Under the pieces are notes generated by a model. It was not told the DNA's origin and ran no database searches. It saw only the letters and a list, made by a program, of their open reading frames with translations. A stretch of 64,000 nucleotides of DNA from Roseisalinus antarcticus (GTDB lineage Bacteria; Pseudomonadota; Alphaproteobacteria; Rhodobacterales; Rhodobacteraceae). Of the stretch, positions 17,741 to 26,791 are shown piece after piece. The stretch covers positions 32,710 to 96,709 of the forward strand of contig NZ_FWFZ01000015.1 in the NCBI RefSeq assembly GCF_900172355.1. Direction: 5' to 3'. A program made the position numbers and the translations under genes. The stretch's first letter is position 1, and every line of letters starts with the position of its first letter.

Positions 17741-18069
17741 GTTACTCAGGAAAAACCCTTGGTGATGTCGGGGCTGCCGTTCGCTGCATCCCGACGAATG
17801 AGCATCACGGGTTCGGAGCCGACTGTGCCTTGAAGAGACAATGGTCATCGCCCCCCCAAATGGCGTGGGCGGATCCGCTGGCGTGCGGCCTCGCGCATGG
17901 TCCACCACCGGGATCGGCGTCCGGACCGTCGGGGTCCCGGCCGAAGGAAGGCCGGAAAAAGGCTTGTGCTTCCGCACCCTTGCCTCTGGGAAAGAGTGGG
18001 GCCACCGTCAGATGGTCTCGTTTGGATGTCCCTGTAGGTGCTTCCTGACAGGTCGGAAGACAGGACAGC
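17741..18069. other. Gap in decayed region, nothing recognised
   Basis: Roughly 330 nt between the arsR promoter and the DUF4386 remnant. Short open frames on both strands lack any motif I can assign. It is probably degraded coding or intergenic sequence. Confidence 0.35.
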
Positions 18070-18760
18070 TCCCCGATATCTCAGAGCGTTGGCGGCCTCG
18101 CCGCGCTGGTCTGCGGCGCCACATGCGTGATCGGCTTCGCCCTGGTCGTCACGCTGCCCGCCCCGCCGGGCGATCGCACAGCCATGATCGACGCGCGAGC
18201 CGCGGTCGATTTCAACGCCGTTGCGCACGGGCTGCCGATCGCCAGGAACACCGCGATTTACCTGGTCAGCGCCATGACGATGGCGGTGCCGGCGATGGCC
18301 GTCACAGCGGCTGTCCGGGGCCCTGCCGGGCTGGGCGGCGGTCGCGCAGGGCTTCGGCCTGATCCAGGCGGCGCGGGCCCTGGCCGCGGGCATGAACGCC
18401 GATGTCGCGGTGGAACAGGCCGCGTATCTCCGGCCTGCCGACCCCGGGGCCACGGCCCTTGTCCAGAGTCTGCTGCATTTGGTCGGACCGGGCCTCGGTG
18501 GCGGCAATATGATCGCGGGCAACGTCTGGATCGCCTGCGTTGGCCTCGCCGGAGGGACAAGCCGCCTGGGCGAGGGGATCGTCGGCCTGGGCCTGATGAC
18601 CGGCACAGGCGGCGTGCCGACCCTGGTGCCGGTCATCATCGATGCGGCCGGCGGCGTCCCCGGCCTCGGGCCATCGCCTGGTTCCTGTCGGTCGGGGTGG
18701 CCGCGCGGCGCGCTCCCTCTCGCCGACTGGCCCGCGCCGGGGCCGATAGAGCCTTTCATC
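18070..18760 (+). pseudogene. DUF4386-type membrane protein remnant
   Basis: Three consecutive pieces of one hydrophobic protein appear in different frames. The first holds CVIGFALVVTLPAPPG and ARNTAIYLVSAMTMAVPAMA. The second holds WAAVAQGFGLIQAARALAAG and GGGNMIAGNVWIACVGLAGG. The third holds AIAWFLSVGVA. The order and the GGxxxAGxVWI and GxxTLVP features match DUF4386 membrane proteins, of which an intact relative is at 34.5-35.2 kb. Frame changes fall near 18305-18330 and 18655-18675. No start with a ribosome site is visible. Function of the family is unknown. Confidence 0.65.
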
Positions 18761-18770
18761 GCGGGCCGGC

Positions 18771-20318
18771 TTGGGCCAGAACGCCACAAGGGTCGGGACA
18801 GCCAGCGTCTCGACCGACACGCAGGAGGCCGACATCCGATTTTCGACGACAATCGCACTGATACTGGTGCTGTCCGCCGTGGGTCTGACCTACGAGATCG
18901 CCGCGGGCCGGGTGCTGGCGCCCTTTTTCGGCACTTCGCTGCTGACCTGGACGGTAGTGATCGCCACCGTTCTGGCCGGCTTTTCGCTTGGCAGCGCCCT
19001 CGGCGGGCTGGTGGCGGAACGACCTCGGCCCCGCGCCGTCCGAGGCGTCCGCAACGCGCTGATCGCGACAGCCGTGCTGATGGCGGTCTCTCCGACCATC
19101 CTGGGCCTGGTCCATGCCGGGGGCGCACGGGGGACGGGCGGCATGCTGCTGAGCGTCTTCGTGACCTTCTTCCCCGCCTCGGTGTTCGTCACCGTGCCCT
19201 CGCCCCTGCTGGCCAGGATCGCGATGGAGGCCCGGCCGGGACGCGAGGGCTCGTCCCTTGGCCTGGTCCTGGCGGCCGGATCGCTGGGGGCGATCCTTGG
19301 TGCGATCCTGGCCGGGTTCGTCGCCCTTCCCCTCGCGGGCTCGGTGGCGACCTTCGCCGGTTGCGGGGCGGCCGCCCTTCTTTGCGTGCCGTTCGTCCGC
19401 GACGGCGGGTCCGGCGGCACGCGGCCCGGGCCGAGCGACGGCGAGGCCCCGACCCAGCCGGTGGTCGCCATCGCCGCGGCGGCCTTCATCGCCGTTGCGG
19501 GTGTCGCCGGCGCGCCGGCCTGCATGTACGAATCCGGCCTCTCCTGTCTGCATGTCACGCGCGAGGACGGCGAGGTCCGACTGTTCTCGGACCGCACCAT
19601 GCAGGCGGCAGAGCGGGTCGCCCGGAACGGCGCGGATACCGCGACCGGCCCCGGGCTCGCCCTGCCCTACACGCAATGGATCTGGGCGCGGATGGAACGC
19701 GACCTCGGGCCGGCCCCCACGGTGCTGTTCATCGGTGGGGGCGGCTATACGCTGCCGACGAAACTGCTGGCCATGCGGCCGCGGGCCGAGGCGGTGGCGG
19801 TCGAGATCGACCCGCTGGTGACCCGCGTGGTGCAGCGGCACATGCCCCGGGCCGGAGAGATGATCGCGCAGGCGGGCCATGACCCGACGCAGGCGGGGGC
19901 GAGCGGGCGGCTGGGCATCGTCCATGCCGACGGACGGGTCTATCTGGAGGAGACGGAGCGCCGCTTCGATGCCGCCGTCATGGATGCCTTCTCCTCCGGC
20001 TCCGTCCCCGCCCATCTGGTCACGCGCGAGACTTACGAGCGCCTGCGGAGCATCGTCGACGGCCCTGTCTATGTGAACCTGATCGACGCAACCGACGGCC
20101 CGCTGGCCCGCGGCGTCCATGCCATCCTGGTCGAGATCTATCCCCATGTGGAAGCGGTGCAGGGCCCGCTGAGCTCTCGCGGGCGGCGCAATATCGTGCT
20201 GGCCGCCGCGCCGGGGCCGCTCGACACCCTGGACGACCTGCCCGAGGGCTATGAGCCCGCCCGGATCTCGCCCGCCCGCGCGTTCACCGACGACAAGGGC
20301 TGGGTCGGGCATCGCTAG
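18771..20318 (+). CDS. Membrane-fused spermidine-synthase-like protein
   Basis: An open frame of 515 residues. The N-terminal half is a multi-pass membrane domain (LILVLSAVGLTYEIAAGRVLAPFFG, VIATVLAGFSLGSALGGLVAE, LVLAAGSLGAILGAILAGF). The C-terminal half (from ~residue 310) is an aminopropyltransferase-like Rossmann fold with VLFIGGGGYTLP, VAVEIDP, VHADGRVYL and DAAVMDAFSSGSVPAHL. Such fused proteins are common, but their product is rarely proven. The start is uncertain: the ATG at 18771 has no ribosome site, whereas AGGAGG at 18823-18828 points at an ATC codon (18834) just before the first membrane helix. Confidence 0.8.
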   Translation: MGQNATRVGTASVSTDTQEADIRFSTTIALILVLSAVGLTYEIAAGRVLAPFFGTSLLTWTVVIATVLAGFSLGSALGGLVAERPRPRAVRGVRNALIATAVLMAVSPTILGLVHAGGARGTGGMLLSVFVTFFPASVFVTVPSPLLARIAMEARPGREGSSLGLVLAAGSLGAILGAILAGFVALPLAGSVATFAGCGAAALLCVPFVRDGGSGGTRPGPSDGEAPTQPVVAIAAAAFIAVAGVAGAPACMYESGLSCLHVTREDGEVRLFSDRTMQAAERVARNGADTATGPGLALPYTQWIWARMERDLGPAPTVLFIGGGGYTLPTKLLAMRPRAEAVAVEIDPLVTRVVQRHMPRAGEMIAQAGHDPTQAGASGRLGIVHADGRVYLEETERRFDAAVMDAFSSGSVPAHLVTRETYERLRSIVDGPVYVNLIDATDGPLARGVHAILVEIYPHVEAVQGPLSSRGRRNIVLAAAPGPLDTLDDLPEGYEPARISPARAFTDDKGWVGHR

Positions 20319-20868
20319 ATTTGGCGCATGGAGACGCATCGGCATGCCGACAAACGTAGCCCCGGATCGCAAGGCGGTGCGGACAGATCTGTCGTGCTCG
20401 GAGGTTGGAAGCGCGACGGCGCACTTCGCAGAGAGGTCGTGCCCGTTTCAGACGCCCCCGGCCATCGTGATCATTGGTGCCCGGCCGGGCAATCGTCCTT
20501 CCACTGGCGACCACACTTCCGGACCGCAATGATCGGGAGGGCCTCGTGCGCAAGGATGGCGGCGCGAGCCACGCCATGCCCTTGCAGATGCGGATCAGCA
20601 GCGGTCTCCGCCACAGGAGCAACGCGTCGTCGCCCGACTAGCGCCTGAAGCGGGAGCGGGCGGGTGGTGGCTGTCCCATGCGCGGCGCCCGACAGCATGG
20701 GGTCAAGACGGGCATTCTTCGCCGTCAGGATCGTGACAGGACGCCCATCTGTCTCGTGTCACACGTTCTGCCCAATCGGACCTTGCAAACGGGCCATGTC
20801 TTCGCCGCCCGGCCCGCCCACGGCCCGCCCCCCCTCAGCGAGGGGACGCGGGAGGTTGGCCTCGCCCG
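20319..20868. other. 550-nt gap, no gene recognised
   Basis: Lies between the spermidine-synthase-like gene and the decayed dehydrogenase genes, which converge. Open frames are present on both strands, as expected by chance at this GC content. None shows a motif or ribosome site. It may be the eroded tail of the decayed locus. Confidence 0.35.
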
Positions 20869-21700
20869 TCAGGCTTCGCGGCGGACGACCTGCAACGGGC
20901 TGACCGGATCTGCCAGACGCGCCGAGGCCAGCGCCGCGAAGCAATTGGCCAGCGAGTCGAGGTTGCCACGCGCCGCGTTCCCGGGCACGCCGCCGGTCTC
21001 GAAGGCGACCAGAAGCGCCCCCATGGTCCCCGCGAAGCCGTCGTTGAACCACTGGCCCGTCAGCGTCGGGCGGGCAAAGGCGCCCTCGGTGTGACGCTCC
21101 TCCACCCGAGATCCGAGGTCCGGCCCGTATGACGGCAGGCTGCCCCTGGACCCGGCGAAATGGGTGCGGTCCCGTGCCCCGAACCGGGTGGCGGCGTCGA
21201 AGTCGAGACTGGCCCGGGCGTCTTCGAAATCCATCATCGCGAAGGCGCCCATCGGCGGCGCCACCCCCGCGGAGGGGATCGTCTTCGCCCGGGCGAAGAC
21301 GCTGTTTGCCCGGCTGCCGGTGATCGAGGTCTCGAAGTCGACCCAACGCACCCCGAAGTCATGGAGCACCAGATCGCTGACCGCTTCGACCGGCGTCCGC
21401 TTGACCCACCGGTTGACCCACCGGTTGACTCTCAGGCGGCTCCAGTGAAGGCCGCAATGCAGCCCGACGACCTCTCCGTTCAAGTCCCCGCGCACGGCGG
21501 CCCGCATCCTGGCCATATGCGGCGCCCAGCGGCCGTTCTGGTTCACGGCGAGCGGCAGCCCCCGCATGTCGGCCAGGTCGCACGGCCGCTTGCGGGTCGC
21601 GGGACATGATGACCGGCACGGCAAAGCCATGGGCCCGACAGGCGTCGAGATGCGCGAAGGGATCCCCCCCCCGACCAGCGCGATGCCGTGGGGCCCGGTC
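20869..21700 (-). pseudogene. Gfo/Idh/MocA-family dehydrogenase, N-terminus lost (copy 1)
   Basis: The C-terminal two thirds of an NAD(P)-dependent sugar or polyol dehydrogenase are readable in one frame: LPLAVNQNGRWAPHMARMR, SDLVLHDFGVRWVDFETSI, ASLDFDAATRFGARD and the final TLTGQWFNDGFAGTMGALL. Upstream only a scrap in another frame (GDPFAHLDACRAHGFAVPVI) remains, and the GxGxxG cofactor strand is missing. A 12-bp tandem duplication at 21401-21429 adds NRWV twice within the substrate domain. The 3' end is the last gene of the sugar locus. Clearly non-functional unless assembled incorrectly. Confidence 0.8.
21401..21429. repeat. 12-bp tandem duplication inside the dehydrogenase remnant
   Basis: TTGACCCACCGG occurs twice back to back (21401-21412 and 21413-21424), followed by a partial third TTGAC. 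It is in frame and inserts a second NRWV into the protein. Confidence 0.85.
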
Positions 21701-21705
21701 GGCCT

Positions 21706-21722
21706 GGGGGGGGGGGGGGGGG
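21706..21722. repeat. 17-bp poly-G tract (poly-C in the gene sense)
   Basis: An uninterrupted run of 17 G lies between the two broken Gfo/Idh/MocA remnants, with a 9-C run nearby at 21664-21672. The length could be unreliable in sequencing. In a live gene such a tract would be a slippage hotspot, but here both neighbours carry other lesions. Confidence 0.9.
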
Positions 21723-22556
21723 TAGTCCACCTCCGGCCCCGGGACCTCGGTGGCTTTCGCCGCCACCATGGCGCAATCGTCGCGATCCGCCATGGCCCAG
21801 CCCACCAGCGGCAGGGTCTTGCCCGCCCGGGCCGGGGCATGGGCGGTGTCGACGATCTGCTGGCCCACCCGGGCAATGGCCGGATCGAGCGGCCCGCCCA
21901 ACGGCGCCCCGGTTGCGAAGGCGTGCAGCACATGTTCAACCGGCGCGCGGTCCGGCGCCGCGGCCTGATCCCCGGGCACGGCGCGATCCTCGGGGGCGTC
22001 GGGGGGCTGCAGGGTCACGTGCGCTTCGAAATCGTGGGACGACAGCGTCCCCCTGCTGCCCACGATGACGAAGCCGCACCTGGGCCGAGGTTGCCGTCGT
22101 AGAAATGCACCCCAGCACGTCGCCGATGGTGCCCTCGTCGATCAGCCGCTTGGTGGCGACATGGGGCGGATACCAGGCCAGCGGCCAGTTGATCGCCAGC
22201 ATCGCGCCGCCGGCCGCACAGGCCGCGATCATCCGGTTGGCCCCGGCGAGATCCGAGGCAAAGGGCTGCTCCACCAGCATATTCGCACGGAAGGGCGCCA
22301 CCTGCGCGACGAACTGCGCATGATCCGCCGTCGCGGGGCACAGGATGACGAGGTCGGGCCCGGTCGCCGTGGCCGCCGCCACAGCTGCAAACACCCGGTC
22401 ACCGGGGATCGCGAAATCGTCGATGGCGGCGGCCTTCCTTGTTGGGTCGGCGTCGCAGATGGCGGCGATCTCGGCCTCGGGGTGGTCGTAGCCCCGCCGC
22501 AGCAGATCGCCCATGTGCATATGGTCGACGTTGATCCCGGCACCGCGAAAGGTCAT
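21723..22556 (-). pseudogene. Gfo/Idh/MocA-family dehydrogenase with internal deletion (copy 2)
   Basis: From ATG 22556 the frame encodes a good N-terminal half: MTFRGAGINVDHMHMGDLLR, DLVILCPATADHAQFV, a NMLVEQPFASDLAGANRM segment in place of the usual EKP motif, and GTIGDVLG. Directly after VHFYDGN it jumps, in a different frame, to the C-terminal part CGFVIVGSRGTLSSHDFEAHV and PLDPAIARVGQQIVDTA. About 100 residues of the substrate domain are missing by family comparison. EQP replacing EKP would also remove the conserved catalytic lysine. It is the gene after panB-like 1 in the sugar locus. Confidence 0.8.
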
Positions 22557-22731
22557 GGGGTGGTCCTCTCTGCAGTGACATTGAAACGGGCGCTGTCGAA
22601 GCGCAAGCCGCCGGGGGGGCCGGCAGGTGCCGGGCGCGGCCAATCCGGCCCCCGGCACCTGATCCCGACCCTCAAACCAGGGCCAGGGTCGCGCCCCGTC
22701 CGCACGTCCCTTTTCTGCCCCGCGCCACCGG

Positions 22732-23529
22732 CTAGCCCAGCGCCGACCTGAACGCCGAAAGCTCGTCCTCGGGCATGGACACGACCTGCGACCGCGCGGG
22801 GAAGGCGCCGCTTTCGATATCGGCGATGAACTCCGAGAACGCCGCGATCCGCTCCGCCTGAAGCCGCTCATACTCGGCGGCGAAGTTGCGGTAGACTTGG
22901 GCGTGGCGCGGCACGCGGCCGCGGGTCTCGCCCAGGATGTCCTCGGCGAAGAGGTATTGCGCGTCGCATCCCGGCCCCGATCCCATGGACCACAGCAGCA
23001 GCTTCTTCATCCGCGCGGAAATCTCGGTGGCCACCTCTTGCGGCACGACCTCGATCTCGACCGCGATGGCGCCGGCCTCCTCAAAGCGGCGACACTGATC
23101 GAGGATCTCCAGAGCCTCGGCCGCGGTCTTGCCGACCGCCCTGTAGCCGCCGGTCCAGGTGACGCGGGCCGGCACGATGCCCACGTGACCCACGATCGGG
23201 ATATGCTCCCGCGAGAGCCTGGCGACCGTCTCGAAGCTGCCCGAGCAATAGAGCGCGTCGGCCCCCTTCCCCAGCATCTCGCCGCTGAACCGCAGGTAAT
23301 CGTCCGGTGTGCCGGCCTCCAGATGGGTCAACCCGGTCATCGAGAACAGCGACGGGGCCCGGTTGCGATACTCGGGGTGGGTCACAAGCTCGGGCGGGGC
23401 CGAGACGATGTCGATCCCCGCGGCCTCGGCGGCGGCGGCCTCGTCGAGGGTGAAGATCCGCAGCATCGACAGCTGGCGCTGCCCTTTCCAGGACAGAAGG
23501 TCATGAACTGTGGGGCGTTTTCGGGTCAT
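22732..23529 (-). CDS. PanB-like ketopantoate hydroxymethyltransferase-family enzyme (copy 1)
   Basis: A 265-residue TIM-barrel protein of the PEP mutase/isocitrate lyase superfamily. IVGHVGIVPARVTWTGGYRAVGKTAAEA matches the GHxGLTPQ and GG motifs of PanB. The glutamate in VEIEVVPQEVA corresponds to the catalytic Glu, and GSGPGCDAQYLFAEDILG to the GAGxxCDGQ loop. PanB transfers a hydroxymethyl group from methylene-THF to 2-oxoisovalerate. This copy is diverged and sits among sugar dehydrogenases without panC, so a hydroxymethyl transfer or retro-aldol step in catabolism is inferred. The frame is intact. A relative is at 62570-63391. Confidence 0.8.
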   Translation of the reverse strand: MTRKRPTVHDLLSWKGQRQLSMLRIFTLDEAAAAEAAGIDIVSAPPELVTHPEYRNRAPSLFSMTGLTHLEAGTPDDYLRFSGEMLGKGADALYCSGSFETVARLSREHIPIVGHVGIVPARVTWTGGYRAVGKTAAEALEILDQCRRFEEAGAIAVEIEVVPQEVATEISARMKKLLLWSMGSGPGCDAQYLFAEDILGETRGRVPRHAQVYRNFAAEYERLQAERIAAFSEFIADIESGAFPARSQVVSMPEDELSAFRSALG

Positions 23530-23821
23530 GGTCTGCCTCCGATCCCGGTTTCGATACGGCCCGCCCGGGTCCGGGCGGGCGTGGTTGCTGCCGCCCCCCG
23601 GGCCGGGGCGCAGACGGCCGGCCCGGCCCGGGGGGCGAAACGAGGCCGGCGCAAAGGGCGATTGCCCACGTGGCCCGGCACCGGCCCGTCTGCCGGATGC
23701 AACCTATCATGCGACAGGGCCTCGCGCTGGCCAAGGGCTCTGCGTCGACCCGGCTGGACGGCGGCATCGACGGTCGGCCGGTCCATCCCGCCGCCCCGGT
23801 CGATCGTCACACTGCGTCGGG

Positions 23822-24621
23822 TCATATCGCGCTTTCCGGATCCGGTCCCTCCCCGGTAGTGCCCTGGTTGTGGAGGCCGCCGTCCACGCCGATGGCCTTC
23901 GCCGTGATGTGGCAGGCGCCGGAGGAGGCGGGGAGCAGATAGGTCGGCGCCGGGTCGACAGGGGGCCCCGGCGGCCAAGCGGCCTGCGCCCCGCATCAAT
24001 TCGGCGTGGGCCGTATTGCCCGCCCGGCAGCGCGATGACCGGCGCATTGAAGCCGGTGTCGACCCACCCGGGGCAGACCGTGTTGACGGTGATCCCGTCG
24101 GGCGCAAGTTCCAGCGCCAGTGCCAGCTCCGTCCCGAACGCGATCACGCCGCCCTTCGATGCCGAATAGGCGGTGCTGCCCGGCCCGCCGCGCTGACCCG
24201 CGATAAAGGCCGTGTTGATGATCGCGCCGCGAGCGGAGCGCCGCAGGTGGTCCACCGCCGCCCGGCACATCAGAAAGGTCCCGCGCAGGTTCACCGCCAT
24301 CAGCCTATCCCAGTCCTCGACGGTCGTCTCGGTGACGCGCCCCACGACCTGCAGCCCGGCGACATCGACCAGGCAATACAGCCCGCCAAGCGCCGCCGCC
24401 GCGTCGCCCACCATTCGCGCCACATCTGCCCCGGACGAGATGTCGCCCCGGGCCCAGTGCCGCGCCCCGATGGCCTTCGCCGCCGGTTCCACACGGTCGG
24501 ACAGATCCACCGCCGCCACCTGCGCCCCGGCCGCGCCGAAGATCCGGGCGACCTCCTATCCGATACCCGAGGCGCTGCCCGTCACCAGAACCCGCAGCCC
24601 CTTGCGGTCATCATCGCCCAT
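23822..24621 (-). pseudogene. Short-chain dehydrogenase gene with early amber stop and late frameshift
   Basis: From ATG 24621 the frame reads LRVLVTGSASGIG, then TAG at codon 22 (24556-24558), then EVARIFGAAGAQVAAVDL. The stop lies directly behind the cofactor glycine motif. The body follows intact: VAGLQVV, INTAFIAGQRG, AYSASKGG and CPGWVDTGFNAP. After about 24000 the C-terminal ASSGACHITAKAIGVDGGLHN is found in another frame. Two independent lesions make this inactive. It starts 7 nt after the preceding dehydrogenase gene, so it belonged to that operon. Confidence 0.85.
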
Positions 24622-24627
24622 CACCGC

Positions 24628-25714
24628 CTACCTGCGCACGGTGAAAGGGCGGCCGGTCGCGTCCGCCTCGTAAAGCGCGGCGATGAAGGCAAAGTTGAAC
24701 CGGATCCCGGTTTCATCGAGCGCGGCGGACGGCCGCCCGGCGATCCGGTCCAGAAACGCCAGCAGCGGCTGGTGATGGAAATGCGGATGATCCCCCCATC
24801 GGAATGCGCTCGACCTCGGCCGCCACGGCGCCGCCGGTGTCGACATAACGGGTGACCTCGGTCCGGTCGTCCTCGTAGGGCGGCAGCCCGCGCCAGCTGA
24901 CCCCGCCCTGCGTCCCCTCGATGCTGAGCTCCGACAGGGCCGGGCCGTTCACGCCATTGCCCCGCTCGTAGAGCAGCGGCAACAGGGTGCCTTCGCCCAG
25001 ATCCAGGGTCATCATGGCGACCACATGGCTTTCGACCTCGACCGGAACGTCGGGCGGGTCGTCGCGACCAGCCACGCGCCGGGTGACCGAGCGGTCGACC
25101 GTGACCGCGACCGGCGCCAGGACATCGAACAGCATGGCCAGATCATAGACGGACCAGTCCATCGCCAAGCCGCCACCGGCCCGCTCTCGGCTGAGGAACC
25201 ACCTGCTCCGGAGTTGGTACTCCAGCCCCGGTCGGACCCGCTGAATGCGGTGGATCATCCGCGCGAGGCCGAGCGCGCCCAGCGCCTGCCGGCCCAGCAT
25301 CTCGCGCACCCGCGCCGCGGCCGGCTGATTGTTGAACCGGATGGCGCAATCGCCCAGCAGCCTGCCCACCCGGGCGGCCGCTTCCAGGATAATTTCGACC
25401 TCCGACAGCGTCCGGCCCACCGGCTTTTCGCACAGGACGTGGTATCCGGCCTCGAAGGCCCTGACGGCCATGGGCGCGTGCAGCCAGGGCGGAACCGCCA
25501 CGATTGCCACGTCCTGCCCGCCGGCCCCGGCCGCCCCCAGCATCGCGTCGACATCCGCGAAAAGCTGCGCCGTCGGATGCTCGGCGGCAAAGCTCTCGCG
25601 CGCCGCGTCGGCGGGATCGGCTGCCAGGACCTCCAGCCCCTCGACTGTCGCCGCCGCGGCCGCATGGTGACGCGCGATCGCACCCGCGCCGATGATCAGA
25701 ACCCGTTGTGTCAC
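24628..25714 (-). pseudogene. Gfo/Idh/MocA-family dehydrogenase with a one-base insertion (copy 3)
   Basis: A nearly complete 360-residue dehydrogenase. It has VLIIGAGAIARHHAAAA (cofactor), HVLCEKPVGRTLSEVE (EKP with catalytic Lys), GGGLAMDWSVYDLAMLFD and, after the lesion, DHPHFHHQPLLAFLDRI and GRPFTVRR. An extra G in a six-G run (24792-24797) shifts the frame after RIPMG. Removing it restores MGDHPHFHHQ. The start is GTG 25714, preceded by GAGGA and 7 nt from the isomerase stop. Because the only lesion is in a homopolymer, a sequencing error is a real alternative. Confidence 0.8.
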
Positions 25715-25721
25715 GTTGTCC

Positions 25722-26543
25722 TCACGCCGCAAGCTCGCCGAAAAGCCCGGCGACATAGGCCGCGCTTGCCCGGTGCGTCTCGACCGGGTCGCGCTCGAAC
25801 GGGGTCGCCTCCTCGTAGCAGTTCTCCAGCACCATCAACGGCGTCACCCCCGCAGCGGTCAGGTGTGCGACGATGGCCCCGTGGTCGATATCGCCGTCCT
25901 CGAAGGCCTCGGCCCAGACGCCACCGTGGCTTTGCCGCAAGTGCAGCTCCGACACGCGCGGCCCGTAGAGCCGGATGATATCCTCCAGCGCCACCTGGGA
26001 ATCGCCCGCGCCGCGCCAGACCCAATGCAGGTCCAGGCACAGCGACACCGCCCCCGGATCGGTCGACGCCAGCATGTGGTGGAACTCCCGGGCCGAGGCC
26101 CGCATCTCGGGGGCATGGGTGTGATAGAGCAGCGCCGCCCCGCGCTCCCGCAGGGACCGGCCAAGCGCCTCGAGCGCATGGGCCTGGGTCCGCAATTGCG
26201 CGTCATCCTTGAGGGCCCCGTCCGGCAAGGGGTCGGGGTTGAAGATGAACCGGGTCACGCCGTGGGGCATCAACGCGTCGCAAATTGCCAGGGCGGAGTC
26301 GGTCGAGGCCTGCGCCAGCACCTCGGTATGGAACGCGCCGAAGACATAGGCCGACCGCATTTCGAGCCCGGCCGCCGCGGCATCCCGCGCCAGGTCCGGG
26401 ACCTGATCGGCGGAGCGCACCGCGTCTTCCCAGCCGGTCAGGCCCGCGGCCCCGGCCTGGGCCATGGCCTGCGGCCGATCATAGTCCTGCCCTCGCAGCC
26501 GGGCGATCTGGGTCCAGCCGTAGACATTGGTGCCGATGAACAT
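25722..26543 (-). CDS. Sugar phosphate isomerase/epimerase (AP-endonuclease-2-like TIM barrel)
   Basis: A 273-residue TIM-barrel protein. The order MFIGTNVYGWTQ, ALLYHTHAPEM, SLCLDLHWVWRGAG, VSELHLRQSHGG and PLMVLENCYEE shows the His, Asp and Glu positions of the xylose-isomerase-like superfamily that bind a divalent metal. IolE/IolI- and MocC-like proteins of inositol-type catabolism have this fold. AAGGAA lies a few bases before the ATG. The gene is intact and leads the enzyme half of the locus, 250 nt after the ABC ATPase gene and 7 nt before the Gfo/Idh/MocA gene. Confidence 0.85.
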   Translation of the reverse strand: MFIGTNVYGWTQIARLRGQDYDRPQAMAQAGAAGLTGWEDAVRSADQVPDLARDAAAAGLEMRSAYVFGAFHTEVLAQASTDSALAICDALMPHGVTRFIFNPDPLPDGALKDDAQLRTQAHALEALGRSLRERGAALLYHTHAPEMRASAREFHHMLASTDPGAVSLCLDLHWVWRGAGDSQVALEDIIRLYGPRVSELHLRQSHGGVWAEAFEDGDIDHGAIVAHLTAAGVTPLMVLENCYEEATPFERDPVETHRASAAYVAGLFGELAA

Positions 26544-26791
26544 TCAGGGGTTCCTTCTTGTGTGGACGCCGCCCGGGGATCGGGGCTGACCGGGGCCGCC
26601 TTTGCCGTCTTGGGACGTCTGGTGACTTGCTGCGCTCGGGCGCGTGTTCGCCGGACCGGACGCGGGGCGTCCGGGGGCATGGCTCAACCCTGACGCCGCG
26701 GCCCTCGCCGCGATCCGCGTCCTGCGCCATGCCGTCCCTGCATTGGGCATCGTCATCTTTCGTGTCGCCGTTGCGACGGCCCGCCCGGCCC

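Noticed and set aside
21664..21722. Phase-variable switch by the poly-G and poly-C tracts
   Set aside because: Both flanking dehydrogenases have additional deletions and frame changes, so tract length alone could not restore a gene.
22732..23529. True biosynthetic panB
   Set aside because: No panC nearby, diverged motifs, and a second similar gene in another sugar locus.
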